From: Paraburkholderia ultramafica
GTDB lineage: Bacteria > Pseudomonadota > Gammaproteobacteria > Burkholderiales > Burkholderiaceae
DNA length: 64,000 nucleotides
Assembly: GCF_902859915.1 (NCBI RefSeq)
Contig: NZ_CADIKK010000030.1
Location: forward strand, 36,748-100,747
Reading direction: 5' to 3'
Every line of letters begins with the position of its first letter. Positions within the stretch are counted from its first letter, which is position 1. Both the position numbers and the translations under genes were made by a program. Shown here piece after piece: positions 36,456-45,225 of the stretch. The notes beneath the pieces are model-generated. The model searched no databases. It saw nothing but the letters and a program-made list of their open reading frames with translations, and was not told where the DNA came from.

Positions 36456-37484
36456 ATGAAAGTTGCAGCCCGCCGCGGGGCAAGTGCCGGAACGATGACG
36501 ACAGGCACGGCTCGCGGCACACGCCACGCACATTGCACGCGTGCCGTTGCCGCAGCGTGTGCAATGCACGCCGCGCGCTTCGCCTGTCGCACGCGTTGCG
36601 CACTCGTCGCGCTGGCCGTGTTCGGCGCGGTGTCGTTCGCCGGCCCGGCTCGCGCCGACGAACTCACCGGCACGCTGAAAAAGATCCACGACGACGGCGT
36701 GGTGGTGCTCGGCGTGCGTGAAGCGTCGATTCCGTTCTCGTACTTCGACGGCAAGGGCACGGTCGGCTACTCGCAGATCATCGCGCTGCAGATCGTCGGC
36801 GAAATCAAAAAGTCGCTCGGCATGCCGCAACTGAAGGTACACGAAATCACCGTGACCTCGTCGAACCGCACGCCGATGCTGCTGAACAACCAGATCGATC
36901 TGGAATGCGGCTCGACCACGCACACGGTGGAGCGCGAAAACGTGGCCGCGTTCTCGAACAGCTTCTTCCAGTACGCGGTGCGCATGATCACGCGCAAGAG
37001 CAGCGGCATTACTGATTTTCCGGATCTGGCCGGCAAGCCGGTGGTGACAACCGCCGGCACATCCGACGAACGCCTGTTGCGCCGCCTGAATACCGACAAG
37101 CATCTGAACATGCGCATCACCAGCGCGCGCGATCATCTGGAAGCATTCACCGCGCTCAAGGATGACCGGGCCGTGGCCTTCGTGATGGACGAGCCGATCG
37201 TGTACGGCTTCAAGGCGACCGACCCGCACCCCGACGACTTCGTGGTGACGGGCACGCCGCTGGGCTACGAGGTCTATGCGTGCATGTTCCGCAAGGGCGA
37301 CGAACCTTTCCGCGACCTGGTGAACGGAGTGATCGCGCGTGGGCAGACTTCCGGGGACGCGGAACGTCTGTACGAGCGGTGGTTCACGCAGCCCATTCCG
37401 CCGCACGGCATCAATCTGAACTTCCCGCTGTCGGAACAGAACCGCGCCCTGTTCGCGCATCCGAACGACCGGGCGCTCGACTGA
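36456..37484 (+). CDS. gltI: Glutamate/aspartate-type ABC binding protein (GltI-like, orphan)
   Basis: 342-residue periplasmic solute-binding protein. The mature part follows E. coli GltI closely by recall: VVVLGVREASIPFSYFDGKG, NNQIDLECGSTTHTVERENV, GTSDERLLRRLN, and a C-terminus ending FTQPIPPHGINLNF then FAHPNDRALD. The leader is odd: about 65 residues rich in Arg, His, Cys and Ala before LVALAVFGAVSFAGPARA. GGGAGG supports ATG 36456, but ATG 36564 would give a more normal signal peptide. No permease or ATPase gene is adjacent. Confidence 0.9.
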   Translation: MKVAARRGASAGTMTTGTARGTRHAHCTRAVAAACAMHAARFACRTRCALVALAVFGAVSFAGPARADELTGTLKKIHDDGVVVLGVREASIPFSYFDGKGTVGYSQIIALQIVGEIKKSLGMPQLKVHEITVTSSNRTPMLLNNQIDLECGSTTHTVERENVAAFSNSFFQYAVRMITRKSSGITDFPDLAGKPVVTTAGTSDERLLRRLNTDKHLNMRITSARDHLEAFTALKDDRAVAFVMDEPIVYGFKATDPHPDDFVVTGTPLGYEVYACMFRKGDEPFRDLVNGVIARGQTSGDAERLYERWFTQPIPPHGINLNFPLSEQNRALFAHPNDRALD

Positions 37485-37592
37485 GCTTGCGGCGTGAAGT
37501 GAGGCACGAGGCGTTGGGCTCGCAGGGCGATGATCACCGCGCCTGCCTGCTGCTCACTTGTGACCTGCCCTCGCCGCCGGCCGCCGTCACGC

Positions 37593-38042
37593 CTATAGCG
37601 ACCGATGCAGTTCCGCAAGCGACAGCGTCATCTGAAAGAGCCGCGTGAGACTGCGGCTCGCATACTTCGGAACTTCGTCGATCGCGGCCCAGCGGTAGGC
37701 ATCCATTTCGGGAATCAGCGTGCCGTCCGAGCGCCGCGGGAACAGCGACGTGCAGCTGCATGAACTCAGATCGAGTTCGTCGGCGGCAGCGCGCGCGGCG
37801 AACAGATGCAGATCCTTGTCGCGCCGGTAGACGAACAGGCCGAGATCCTTCAGACGCCCGGGCTCGATCGCGATACCGGTCTCCTCGACCAGCTCGCGCA
37901 GCGCGGTGACGTGCGGCGCCTCACCCTCTTCGCCATGCCCTTTCGGAATGTCCCAGTGCGACGTTTCAGTGGCGTGCGCCAGCAGCACCCGGCCGTCCGG
38001 GTCGAGCAGAACGATGCCGCACGAAACCACCCGCGGGCTCAT
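37593..38042 (-). CDS. NUDIX hydrolase
   Basis: 149 aa with a complete NUDIX box, GHGEEGEAPHVTALRELVEE then TGI, in a domain opening SCGIVLLDPDGRVLLAHAT. Resembles small Ap4A/dinucleotide or (d)NTP pyrophosphatases; the exact substrate is not evident. ATG 38042 is chosen; an upstream in-frame start at 38063 adds seven residues. It is convergent with gltI. Confidence 0.88.
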   Translation of the reverse strand: MSPRVVSCGIVLLDPDGRVLLAHATETSHWDIPKGHGEEGEAPHVTALRELVEETGIAIEPGRLKDLGLFVYRRDKDLHLFAARAAADELDLSSCSCTSLFPRRSDGTLIPEMDAYRWAAIDEVPKYASRSLTRLFQMTLSLAELHRSL

Positions 38043-38124
38043 CGCCGCACCCTGCCGCGGCAACGTGCGGTTTCGAGCCGCGCCGGCACCCGGCCGACGC
38101 GCGCCGGCATCACGACCCGCATGC

Positions 38125-38514
38125 TCAGTGCTTTTTCTGCAATTGCCAGGCGCCGCTGCCTTGCTTGCAGAATTGCGGGTTCAGGTGCATCGATTGTCCC
38201 TTCGCATTCAGCACGACGCCGAGATCGCGGCAGGTACGCCCGCCGTCGCGGGCGGTGCTGGCGACGGTGATCGTCGCGTCGATCTTCACACTGTTGCCGG
38301 TGCCTTCGTTGACCCAGTTGACGCTTTCGCCGTCCTTCTGATCGTTCAGCGCGGCGATGACGGCCTTCTTGATCGAGTCGTTGTCGCGCTGTCTCATGTA
38401 GGTGATCGGCGTGTCGTTCAGAAAGCTGAGATTCGCCGCCTGCGCGCCGATTGCGCTGCCCAGCAGCAGGCTGGCGCAGCTCAGGTGAAGCAGCACACGG
38501 GTTCGCATCGACAT
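38125..38514 (-). CDS. Exported protein, RT0821/Lpp0805-like surface antigen fold
   Basis: 129 aa with a Sec signal peptide (RTRVLLHLSCASLLLGSAIGAQA). The C-terminal half has the pattern NWVNEGTGNS ... GGRTCRDLGVVL ... FCKQGSGAWQL. It matches my recall of the RT0821/Lpp0805 surface-protein family (W-N-tG, CR, C-x-GxW). Two conserved Cys may form a disulfide. ATG 38514 is set by GAGGAG; the frame is open upstream but has no signal there. Function unknown. Confidence 0.7.
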   Translation of the reverse strand: MSMRTRVLLHLSCASLLLGSAIGAQAANLSFLNDTPITYMRQRDNDSIKKAVIAALNDQKDGESVNWVNEGTGNSVKIDATITVASTARDGGRTCRDLGVVLNAKGQSMHLNPQFCKQGSGAWQLQKKH

Positions 38515-38814
38515 GAAGGATTCTCCTCGAAAGTATACTGGGCGGTCTCGAGCGCGCGCGCCGCAGCTCTTGATCTGGACCTCAAAAGCATAGCATGCCC
38601 CCTTCGAAGCGCCCGCGCAGCGCGGCTTGCGGCTGACCCGCGGCAAGGGAATCCGAACCGCAGCCGTCGGCATACCTCGCGCTCAACCGTCACACGCTAA
38701 ACGGCCACGATAGGCGCGGTCAACTTTAAGCCGACGCTGATGGCGTCTTACGAAACGCTTTTCTAAGATCGATTTTTTACGCAGCAGCGGCCGTCAGGCT
38801 TTGGACCGCTCGTT
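38515..38814. other. 300-bp divergent gap
   Basis: Separates the minus-strand surface-antigen-like gene from the plus-strand 78-residue membrane protein gene. No gene or clear promoter hexamer pair was found. Confidence 0.45.
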
Positions 38815-39051
38815 ATGAACATCTTTCTTGTCCTCGAAATTTTCGCCATCACGCTCGCGCTGCTCTGCGTCGCGCTCGTGCCGGTCGCGATCGGTCGCGA
38901 TCCCGGTCTGGCCCGCCGCATCGTACGGATCGACGCCGTACCGGCGGCGCGCTGGCCCAATCTGCTGACGCGCGTCGGCGTGGCCTGCCTGCTGGTGTCT
39001 TTCGCGCTGCTGGTCGGCGCCTGCTACTCCATTCTCGCTTACACCGACTGA
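38815..39051 (+). CDS. Small two-helix membrane protein
   Basis: 78 aa with two hydrophobic segments (FLVLEIFAITLALLCVALVP at residues 4-23 and VGVACLLVSFALLVGACYSI near 54-73) joined by a basic loop. No Shine-Dalgarno is obvious before ATG 38815. No family recognised. It is convergent with the peroxidase gene. Confidence 0.55.
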   Translation: MNIFLVLEIFAITLALLCVALVPVAIGRDPGLARRIVRIDAVPAARWPNLLTRVGVACLLVSFALLVGACYSILAYTD

Positions 39052-39113
39052 TCGCGATCGGAGCGATACACAGGCCGCCGAAAGCATGGGCGGCCGGGCC
39101 AGCGCCTTCGTCG

Positions 39114-40586
39114 TCAATGAGCGGCCGCGCCAGTCGCCGCCGTTTTCGCTACCGCGTTCGGCGCGTGATACCCGTCGGTCAGCGTATTCAGAAACGCCAC
39201 CACGTCCTTGATTTCCGCTTCGTCGAGCGCCGGCTTGTCGCCCGGTTTGCGATCGAACGGCGCCTCGGTGTTCAGATTGGCCCAGTAGCGCTGCGGCAAA
39301 TCGTCGAACTTCTGCACCTTGCCCTTCGAGACCGGATAGAACTTCTCCGGATTCGTATCGCGTTCGGCGTAAAAGCGCACAACCTGCTCGAGCGAATGGT
39401 AGATGCCGTTGTGGAAGAAGCTCTTCTTCAACGCGACGTTGCGCAGCGTCGGCGTTCGGAAGATGCCGCAAAACTCGTCGCGCCCTTTCAGGTCGGTGCG
39501 CTCCGGGCCGCAGGCGCCGAGGTCGTAGAAGTGCGGATCGCGATTCACCGGCAGCGCGCGGTTGCGCGGCACGCCGATCGCGATCAGCCCGAAATCGCTG
39601 AATTGCGGCGGCGCGCCGTTTCTGGTGCGCTGGCTGATGTGGCAGCTCGCGCAATTGCCTTTCTGTTCGTCGTTGAAAAGTTGCAGGCCGTGCAATTCGG
39701 CTGGCGTCAATTGCGCGTTGCCCGCCAGATAGGCGTCGTACTTGCTGGTGTACGGATTGAAGACCTCGGGCGTCTGCTCGAAGGTTTCGAGCGCTTGCAG
39801 CACGGCCTTGAAAGTGGCGTCGTCGCTATCGAAGATGTGCTCGCCGAAGGCTGCGCGGAACGCGCCGGCATACGGCGCGGCCTTGACCGCAGCCGTGACG
39901 CGGGCCGGCGTGCTGCCCATCTCGAACGACGACAACAGCGGAATGCGCGCCTGCTCGCCGCCACGATCGACCCGGCCGTCCCACGTCAGGCCGCCGGTCG
40001 GTCCGGCATCCACGCTTTCGTCGCCTTCGTCGTCGGACTCGTGATAGTGCTCGGCGAACGCCGGCACCGCTTGCAGATACTTCAGCGTCGGCGCGGCGCG
40101 CATGCCGGTGCGATGCATATCGCTGCCACCCAGTTGCACCGACAACGCGTTGGCCGGCGCAAAGCCATGGTCCGGACTGTGGCACGACGCGCAAGCCAGC
40201 TTGCCCGAACCGGATAACGACGCGTCGAAAAACAGCTGCTTGCCGAGCGCCGTCATTTGCCGCACCGATTCGTAGACTTGCGCGCGGGACTGGCCGGCGT
40301 CATGGGCCGCGACCTTCACGGCGGACGCTGCCACGAGTGCGGCGGAGCTTGCCACGGAAGTTGCGCCTGCGCTCGCTGCTGCTTTTGCGCCCACTTCTGC
40401 ACCTGCTTTCGTCCCGACGCCTGCGCCAGGCCCGCCAGCATCACAAGCGGTCAGGGTCGCGGCCAAAGTCACAGCCGCCAGCGCAAAAACCGCTGACTGC
40501 CACGCACTCGCCCTCACAGGCCCCGCGCACTGCCCCGCTCCTCGCCAAACCTTTATTTTCCGAATCCCCGCCAGACCAAGTCGCAT
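39114..40586 (-). CDS. Di-heme cytochrome c peroxidase-family lipoprotein
   Basis: 490-residue member of the CcpA/MauG family. A lipobox (LTAC) ends the leader, so it is probably an envelope lipoprotein. An Ala/Gly-rich linker of about 50 residues follows, then two heme c sites, both CASCH (CASCHSPDHGF and CASCHISQRT). The LFFDASLSGSGKLAC opening and FRTPTLRNVALKKSFFHNG region are family hallmarks. Likely reduces peroxide or oxidises a partner in the periplasm. ATG 40586 is chosen; ATG 40655 is also possible and no SD decides it. Confidence 0.88.
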   Translation of the reverse strand: MRLGLAGIRKIKVWRGAGQCAGPVRASAWQSAVFALAAVTLAATLTACDAGGPGAGVGTKAGAEVGAKAAASAGATSVASSAALVAASAVKVAAHDAGQSRAQVYESVRQMTALGKQLFFDASLSGSGKLACASCHSPDHGFAPANALSVQLGGSDMHRTGMRAAPTLKYLQAVPAFAEHYHESDDEGDESVDAGPTGGLTWDGRVDRGGEQARIPLLSSFEMGSTPARVTAAVKAAPYAGAFRAAFGEHIFDSDDATFKAVLQALETFEQTPEVFNPYTSKYDAYLAGNAQLTPAELHGLQLFNDEQKGNCASCHISQRTRNGAPPQFSDFGLIAIGVPRNRALPVNRDPHFYDLGACGPERTDLKGRDEFCGIFRTPTLRNVALKKSFFHNGIYHSLEQVVRFYAERDTNPEKFYPVSKGKVQKFDDLPQRYWANLNTEAPFDRKPGDKPALDEAEIKDVVAFLNTLTDGYHAPNAVAKTAATGAAAH

Positions 40587-40696
40587 ATGAACGATGTGAG
40601 TTTGCGATATCGAAGATCGCGAGCGTATTTCATTTTTATGTCGCTCAAATGACATTCAGCCGACGAAAAAATCGATAAAGAATTATCTCGTAATTA

Positions 40697-40714
40697 ATTA
40701 CATCTTTCTGTCAA
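40697..40714 (+). promoter_or_regulatory. Weak Pho-box candidate upstream of the acid phosphatase gene
   Basis: ATTACATCTTTCTGTCAA matches the 18-bp Pho-box consensus at 12 positions by my count, with an intact CTGTCA second half and 11-bp half-site spacing. It overlaps the perfect palindrome GTAATTAATTAC (40690-40701). No good -10 follows at the expected distance. Confidence 0.3.
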
Positions 40715-40796
40715 ATTTCCTCGCCAGACTTTCGCTGGCAGCCGTTCGTGTAAGGAACGCACGCGGCGCGTCCCCAACGAGAGAGAAACCATTCAA

Positions 40797-42374
40797 ATGA
40801 ACAAGAAACTGATCTGCGCGACGCCTATCGCGATCGCAGCAGCGTTGAGTTTGTATGCGTGCGGCGGCAACGAAATCACGCAGCCGGACCTCACGTCGAT
40901 CAAGACGGTCGTGGTGATTTATGCGGAAAACCGCAGCTTCGACAATCTGTATGGCAACTTCCCGGGCGCGAACGGTATGCAGAACGTGAGCGCGGCGAGC
41001 GCCACCCAGGTGGACCGCGACGGCACGCCGCTCGCGACGCTGCCGCAGGTGTGGAACGGCCTGACGCAAACCGGCGTGACGCCGGTGGTCACGCAGGCGA
41101 TGACGGCCAATCTGCCGAACAGCCCGTTCGCCATCGACGACCCGAAGGGCTTCAACACGCCGATCACCGCCACCACGCGCGACCTGTATCACCGCTTCTA
41201 CGAGAACCAGATGCAGATCAACGGCGGCAAGAACGACAAGTTCGCCGCGTGGGCGGATTCGGGCGGTCTCGTGATGGGCCGCTACTCGCTGAACGCCGAC
41301 AAGCTGCCGCTGTGGAAGATCGCGCAGCAATACACGCTCGCCGACAACTTCTTCATGGGCGCGTTCGGCGGTTCGTTCCTGAACCACCAGTGGCTCGTGT
41401 GCGCGTGCACGCCGATTTATCCGAATGCGGACAAGAGCCCGGCGGCCGCCTCGATTTCGGCGGTGGAAAGCGATGGCGTCACGTTGAAGGTCGCGTCGAA
41501 CTCGCCGGCTTCGGCGCTGAGCGGGCCGCCCAAGTACGTGCTGTCGGGCAACCTGACGCCCGACTTCTACGCGATCAACACGATGCAGCCGCCGTATCAG
41601 CCGAGCGGCAACAAGGCGGCGGCCGGCGGCGACGCGAACCTCGCCGATCCGGGCCAGGCCACCACGTTGCCGGCGCAGACGCAGAAGCACATCGGCGATC
41701 TGCTGAACGACGCGAAGGTGTCGTGGGCGTGGTACGGCGGCGCGTGGGGCGCGGCGGTATCGGCGGCGCAAAACGGCACGTCGAATGTGATCTACGGCGC
41801 GAACCTGACGTCGCCGAACTTCCAGCCGCACCATCAGCCGCTCAACTACTTCGCCGATCTCGCCCCGGGCACCGCGAACCGCGCGCAGCATCTGCTCGAC
41901 GGCGGCATGGGCGGCTCCGAGTTCATCAAGGCGATCGATGCCGGCACGCTGCCGCAGGTGTCGTTCTACAAGCCGCAGGGCAACCTGAACGAGCACGCGG
42001 GCTACACCGACGTCGCGAGTGGCGATCAGCATATCGCGGACGTGATCTCGCATCTGCAGAAGAGCCCGCAGTGGAACAACATGCTGGTGGTCGTGACCTA
42101 CGACGAAAACGGCGGCTTCTGGGATCACGTCGCGCCGCCGAAGGCCGACCGTTGGGGTCCGGGCACGCGAATTCCGGCGCTGATCGTTTCGCCGTACGCG
42201 AAGAAGGGTTTTGTCGATCACACGCAGTACGACACGACCTCGATCCTGCGTTTCATCACGCACCGTTTCTCGCTGCCGACGCTGCCGGGTATCGCGGCGC
42301 GTGATGCGGCACTGGTCAGCAACGGCGGCAAGCCGCTGGGCGATCTGACGGCGGCGCTCAATATCAGGCAATAA
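40797..42374 (+). CDS. Acid phosphatase / phospholipase C-family phosphoesterase lipoprotein
   Basis: 525-residue PF04185-type phosphoesterase, similar to AcpA acid phosphatases. The leader ends at LYACGG, so it is a lipoprotein. The catalytic opening is VVVIYAENRSFDNLYGNFPG, and later metal or active-site segments include GGSFLNHQWLVCACTP and VVVTYDENGGFWDHVAPP. Likely releases phosphate from organic esters in the envelope. ATG 40797 follows a GAGAGA element. A strong terminator lies at 42510-42538. Confidence 0.9.
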   Translation: MNKKLICATPIAIAAALSLYACGGNEITQPDLTSIKTVVVIYAENRSFDNLYGNFPGANGMQNVSAASATQVDRDGTPLATLPQVWNGLTQTGVTPVVTQAMTANLPNSPFAIDDPKGFNTPITATTRDLYHRFYENQMQINGGKNDKFAAWADSGGLVMGRYSLNADKLPLWKIAQQYTLADNFFMGAFGGSFLNHQWLVCACTPIYPNADKSPAAASISAVESDGVTLKVASNSPASALSGPPKYVLSGNLTPDFYAINTMQPPYQPSGNKAAAGGDANLADPGQATTLPAQTQKHIGDLLNDAKVSWAWYGGAWGAAVSAAQNGTSNVIYGANLTSPNFQPHHQPLNYFADLAPGTANRAQHLLDGGMGGSEFIKAIDAGTLPQVSFYKPQGNLNEHAGYTDVASGDQHIADVISHLQKSPQWNNMLVVVTYDENGGFWDHVAPPKADRWGPGTRIPALIVSPYAKKGFVDHTQYDTTSILRFITHRFSLPTLPGIAARDAALVSNGGKPLGDLTAALNIRQ

Positions 42375-42509
42375 AGGCGTGGCAGCCGCGCGCGTTGCGT
42401 CGAGCGCAGCCGGCTGACCTGCCGGTCACTGCGAGTCGGCAATGCGCGTGCGACACGCCGCGCACCGGCACACTGAGCAAGCAACAGTCCGCCGCGTGGC
42501 GCGACTTCG

Positions 42510-42538
42510 ACGGGCAGCTTCGGCTGCCCGTTTTTTTT
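42510..42538 (+). terminator. Intrinsic terminator downstream of the acid phosphatase gene
   Basis: A perfect 9-bp stem ACGGGCAGC/GCTGCCCGT, a TTCG tetraloop and an eight-T run. Confidence 0.92.
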
Positions 42539-42711
42539 CGTCGCGCGCATGGCCAGCGCGCGGGTTCTGCAGCACAGGTTCACCTGGCGTCAGCACGCGT
42601 TTTCACGAGCGGCGTATGCTTCGACCCAAGGCGCGATCGTTCCCGTCGCTGCCCGCACGCAATTCTCCATAACGTGTGGCAGCCATGCCCACTCATTCAG
42701 GAGTTCGACAG

Positions 42712-43092
42712 ATGACCGAAAAAACCATCAAGGTCCCCGGTCCGGATCACCCCATCACGGTCGAGCCGGCGAGAGCCCGCGTGGTCGTGACCGTGGCCGG
42801 CCGGGTGATCGCCGACACGGAGAAGGCGCTGGTGCTACGCGAGGCGTCGTATCCGCCGGTGTATTACGTGCCGCGCAACGATGTCGAGATGGCGCTGCTG
42901 GAGCGCACCGATCACACGACCTACTGCCCGTACAAAGGCGACTGCGCGTACTACAGCGTGCCGATCGGCGGTGAGCGGACGGTGAATGCGGTGTGGACCT
43001 ACGAGTTGCCGTATGCGTCGGTGAAGGAGATCGCGCAGCATCTGGCGTTCTATCCGGACCGGGTCGATTCGATCGACGTGCAAGCCGCCTGA
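42712..43092 (+). CDS. DUF427-family protein
   Basis: 126-residue DUF427 (PF04248) protein of unknown function. Family-typical segments: PPVYYVPRNDVEMALLERTD, TYCPYKGDCAYYS, and WTYELPYASVKEIAQHLAFY. ATG 42712 follows CAGGAG. It stands alone between the phosphatase terminator and tRNA-Arg. Confidence 0.9.
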   Translation: MTEKTIKVPGPDHPITVEPARARVVVTVAGRVIADTEKALVLREASYPPVYYVPRNDVEMALLERTDHTTYCPYKGDCAYYSVPIGGERTVNAVWTYELPYASVKEIAQHLAFYPDRVDSIDVQAA

Positions 43093-43098
43093 AAACGG

Positions 43099-43138
43099 CG
43101 CGCGCAGCGTAGCGAGGTATGCCGCTTCGCTGCGCGCG
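43099..43138. repeat. GC-rich inverted repeat after DUF427
   Basis: An 11-bp perfect stem (CGCGCGCAGCG with its complement) around an 18-nt loop, no T-tract. Possible 3'-end structure. The remaining gap to the tRNA (43139-43409) shows no gene. Confidence 0.4.
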
Positions 43139-43409
43139 TGATGGCGCTGATTCGTGATGCTGACACCCGCCCGACTCTCCACACCCGGCGGAGAACCTGG
43201 CGACGTTCTCAACGCATCGAGAAACGCGAGTATCGACGCATGAAGTCACATTAGAACGTGAGCAAGATCGTGCTGGCGACCTTCGGTCAGAGGGCTTGTG
43301 ACGCGAACGAGGACGCGGATTTGATCTATGCCGCCGTGCGGCGGAGGGCGACGCAAGCAAAACGCGCTGCGCCGTGAACCGTGGCGAGCGCACTTGAACG
43401 CATGTGAAG

Positions 43410-43483
43410 TACGGCAGGAGGGACTCGAACCCCCCACCCTCGGCTTAGAAGGCCGATGCTCTATCCAGCTGAGCTACTGCCGT
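43410..43483 (-). tRNA. tRNA-Arg(UCU)
   Basis: On the minus strand the sequence folds into a cloverleaf: acceptor ACGGCAG/CTGCCGT, D-arm with AGCTCAGCTGGATAGAGC, anticodon loop CTTCTAA (anticodon TCT), and T-loop TTCGAGT. 74 nt with no encoded CCA. Confidence 0.95.
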
Positions 43484-43772
43484 AATGAAGTGGGGCGATG
43501 CAGCGTCAATGTATGACGCGCACCACCCGCAATGAGAACCCGCGTACCGGGTATTGGAACCTGAGCTCACGCGAGCCACAGGGCTCGTGCATACCGAAAT
43601 TGTAACTGACCGGGCCGGGGACCGGAAATCCTGGTCCCGCGCTGCGGCCCGCTTCGCTCCAGACCGGCGCTTCACCCGATCACAAAACAGACCGGCCGGC
43701 CGTTTGAGCCGGGCCCGGATTATAACCGATCGTCACCCGCGCGCCAGCGCACAGCGCACGCGTCGAATGCGC

Positions 43773-44603
43773 TCAGGCCGGTTGCGGATGCAGCACAAAC
43801 CAGCCGAGGAACAGAATCCCGGCGATCGCGCAATACAGGCCGAACGAGGCCAGACGTCCGCGGCCTTCGAAGTAGCGCATCAGGAAACGCACGCTGAGAT
43901 ACGCGGCGATCGCGGTCAGCACGCCACCCAGCAGCGCGTCCGCGAGTTGGCCCGGCGCATGAAACAGCTTCGGCAGCTCGAGCACGCCCGCCGCGAAGAT
44001 GATCGGCGTGCCGAGCAGGAACGAAAACTCAGCCGCCTTCTCTGCCGTCAGACCGGCCGCATTGCCGGCGATCATCGTCAGGCCGCTGCGCGAGAAGCCC
44101 GGAATCAACGCGCCGATCTGCGCGAGGCCGACGAAAAACGCCTGGCGGAACGTCAGCTTCTCCGGCGCCCGATGCGCCCGCGCACGCTGCAGGCGATCGC
44201 CGAACCACAGCAGCACGCCGTTGACGATCAGCGCGATCGCGACGATACGCAGATCGTGAAAAAGCTGCTCGAGGCGTTTTTCCAGCAGCAGCCCGACCAG
44301 CCCGGCCGGAATCGTGCCGATGATGAGCGCCCACATCATGTGCGCGTCGTCGTTGCGGCGGCCGCCGAACGACGCGAAGAAGCCGCCCACCAACGCATAC
44401 CAGCGCTTGCGGAAATACCACAGCAGCGCGAACGCGGTGCCGAGATGCAGCGCGACGAGGAACGGCAGCAGTTGCGGCGCATGTTTGTCGATATGCATAC
44501 CGAACAGCGCGGGCACGAGTAGCGTATGGCCGAGGCTGCTCACCGGAAACAGTTCGGTGACGCCCTGCAGCACGCTCAGAAAGATCAGAAACGACAGGTT
44601 CAC
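43773..44603 (-). CDS. uppP: Undecaprenyl-diphosphatase UppP/BacA
   Basis: 276-residue inner-membrane phosphatase that recycles the undecaprenyl carrier for peptidoglycan synthesis and gives bacitracin resistance. Motif 1 is QGVTELFPVSSLGH and motif 2 is PGFSRSGLTMIAG, with about eight membrane helices. The start is GTG 44603 after AAGGA; the longer frame upstream lacks membrane character. Length is normal. Confidence 0.95.
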   Translation of the reverse strand: MNLSFLIFLSVLQGVTELFPVSSLGHTLLVPALFGMHIDKHAPQLLPFLVALHLGTAFALLWYFRKRWYALVGGFFASFGGRRNDDAHMMWALIIGTIPAGLVGLLLEKRLEQLFHDLRIVAIALIVNGVLLWFGDRLQRARAHRAPEKLTFRQAFFVGLAQIGALIPGFSRSGLTMIAGNAAGLTAEKAAEFSFLLGTPIIFAAGVLELPKLFHAPGQLADALLGGVLTAIAAYLSVRFLMRYFEGRGRLASFGLYCAIAGILFLGWFVLHPQPA

Positions 44604-44903
44604 GCGGCGGTCCTTGTAAGGAAAGTGTCGGGGAACAGCGCGCCGCAAAAGGAAACAGCCGGCGCGTCCAAAGCGCACCGATTATGCCTGGCTGCAATGT
44701 CAGCGCCAAGCGTTTGAGCCACATTCGGGGAAATATTGATGCGCCGCGTCACAACTGGAAACCGTTGTTACGCCGTCGCAAAGAAACGGGCTGCCGTGGC
44801 GGCGGCCCTGCGTGATCGGAGATGCGGAATGGTTGAAAAACGGGGCTTGAACGAGTCTTGCGCGAGGTCCGCAATGACGGACCGGCGAGGCGCAATGCCG
44901 GTA
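44604..44903. other. Gap between uppP and the 28-residue gene
   Basis: About 300 bp with no supported gene. Short open frames here have no ribosome-binding site or protein-like composition. Confidence 0.5.
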
Positions 44904-44990
44904 TCAGCGTCCGAGCTTGTGAAAAAAGTAGACGGTGCTTGCCGCGAACATGCCGAACAAAGCCACACCCATTGCCATTGCGAGATCCAT
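44904..44990 (-). CDS. 28-residue single-helix membrane protein
   Basis: A very short gene: ATG 44990 is preceded by AGGAGG at ideal spacing. The product opens MDLAMAMGVALFGMFAAS, one hydrophobic helix, followed by a short basic tail (FFHKLGR) and TGA. The combination of a perfect SD, a membrane helix and a positively charged end suggests a real small inner-membrane protein. No family is recognised. A GATAAT about 55 bp upstream is a possible -10. Confidence 0.55.
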   Translation of the reverse strand: MDLAMAMGVALFGMFAASTVYFFHKLGR

Positions 44991-45225
44991 AACGCCTCCT
45001 GAGCCGATCTCGCCCGGTAGTTGGAGTTACCGGGCAGTGAGACGGATTATCGGTAAGGATCAGGTTTTTCCGACACCCGCAATTTCCCGAGAAGGGTTTC
45101 CCCGTAGCGCAAAGCAGCGCAAAATCCTTCTCTCGCGTGGCGCCGTATGCCGATTACGATGGCCGCAAGATACGCTCGCGCGGGCTTCGAGCCACCTTCA
45201 ACCCTTACTCACCAGCTCATCGACC

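Noticed and set aside
40698..42371. 557-codon antisense frame to the acid phosphatase
   Set aside because: No start context or motif; the sense gene has a lipobox and catalytic motifs.
44736..45002. 88-codon plus-strand frame over the 28-residue gene
   Set aside because: No ribosome-binding site and Arg/Cys-rich random-looking composition; the minus-strand micro-gene has a perfect SD.
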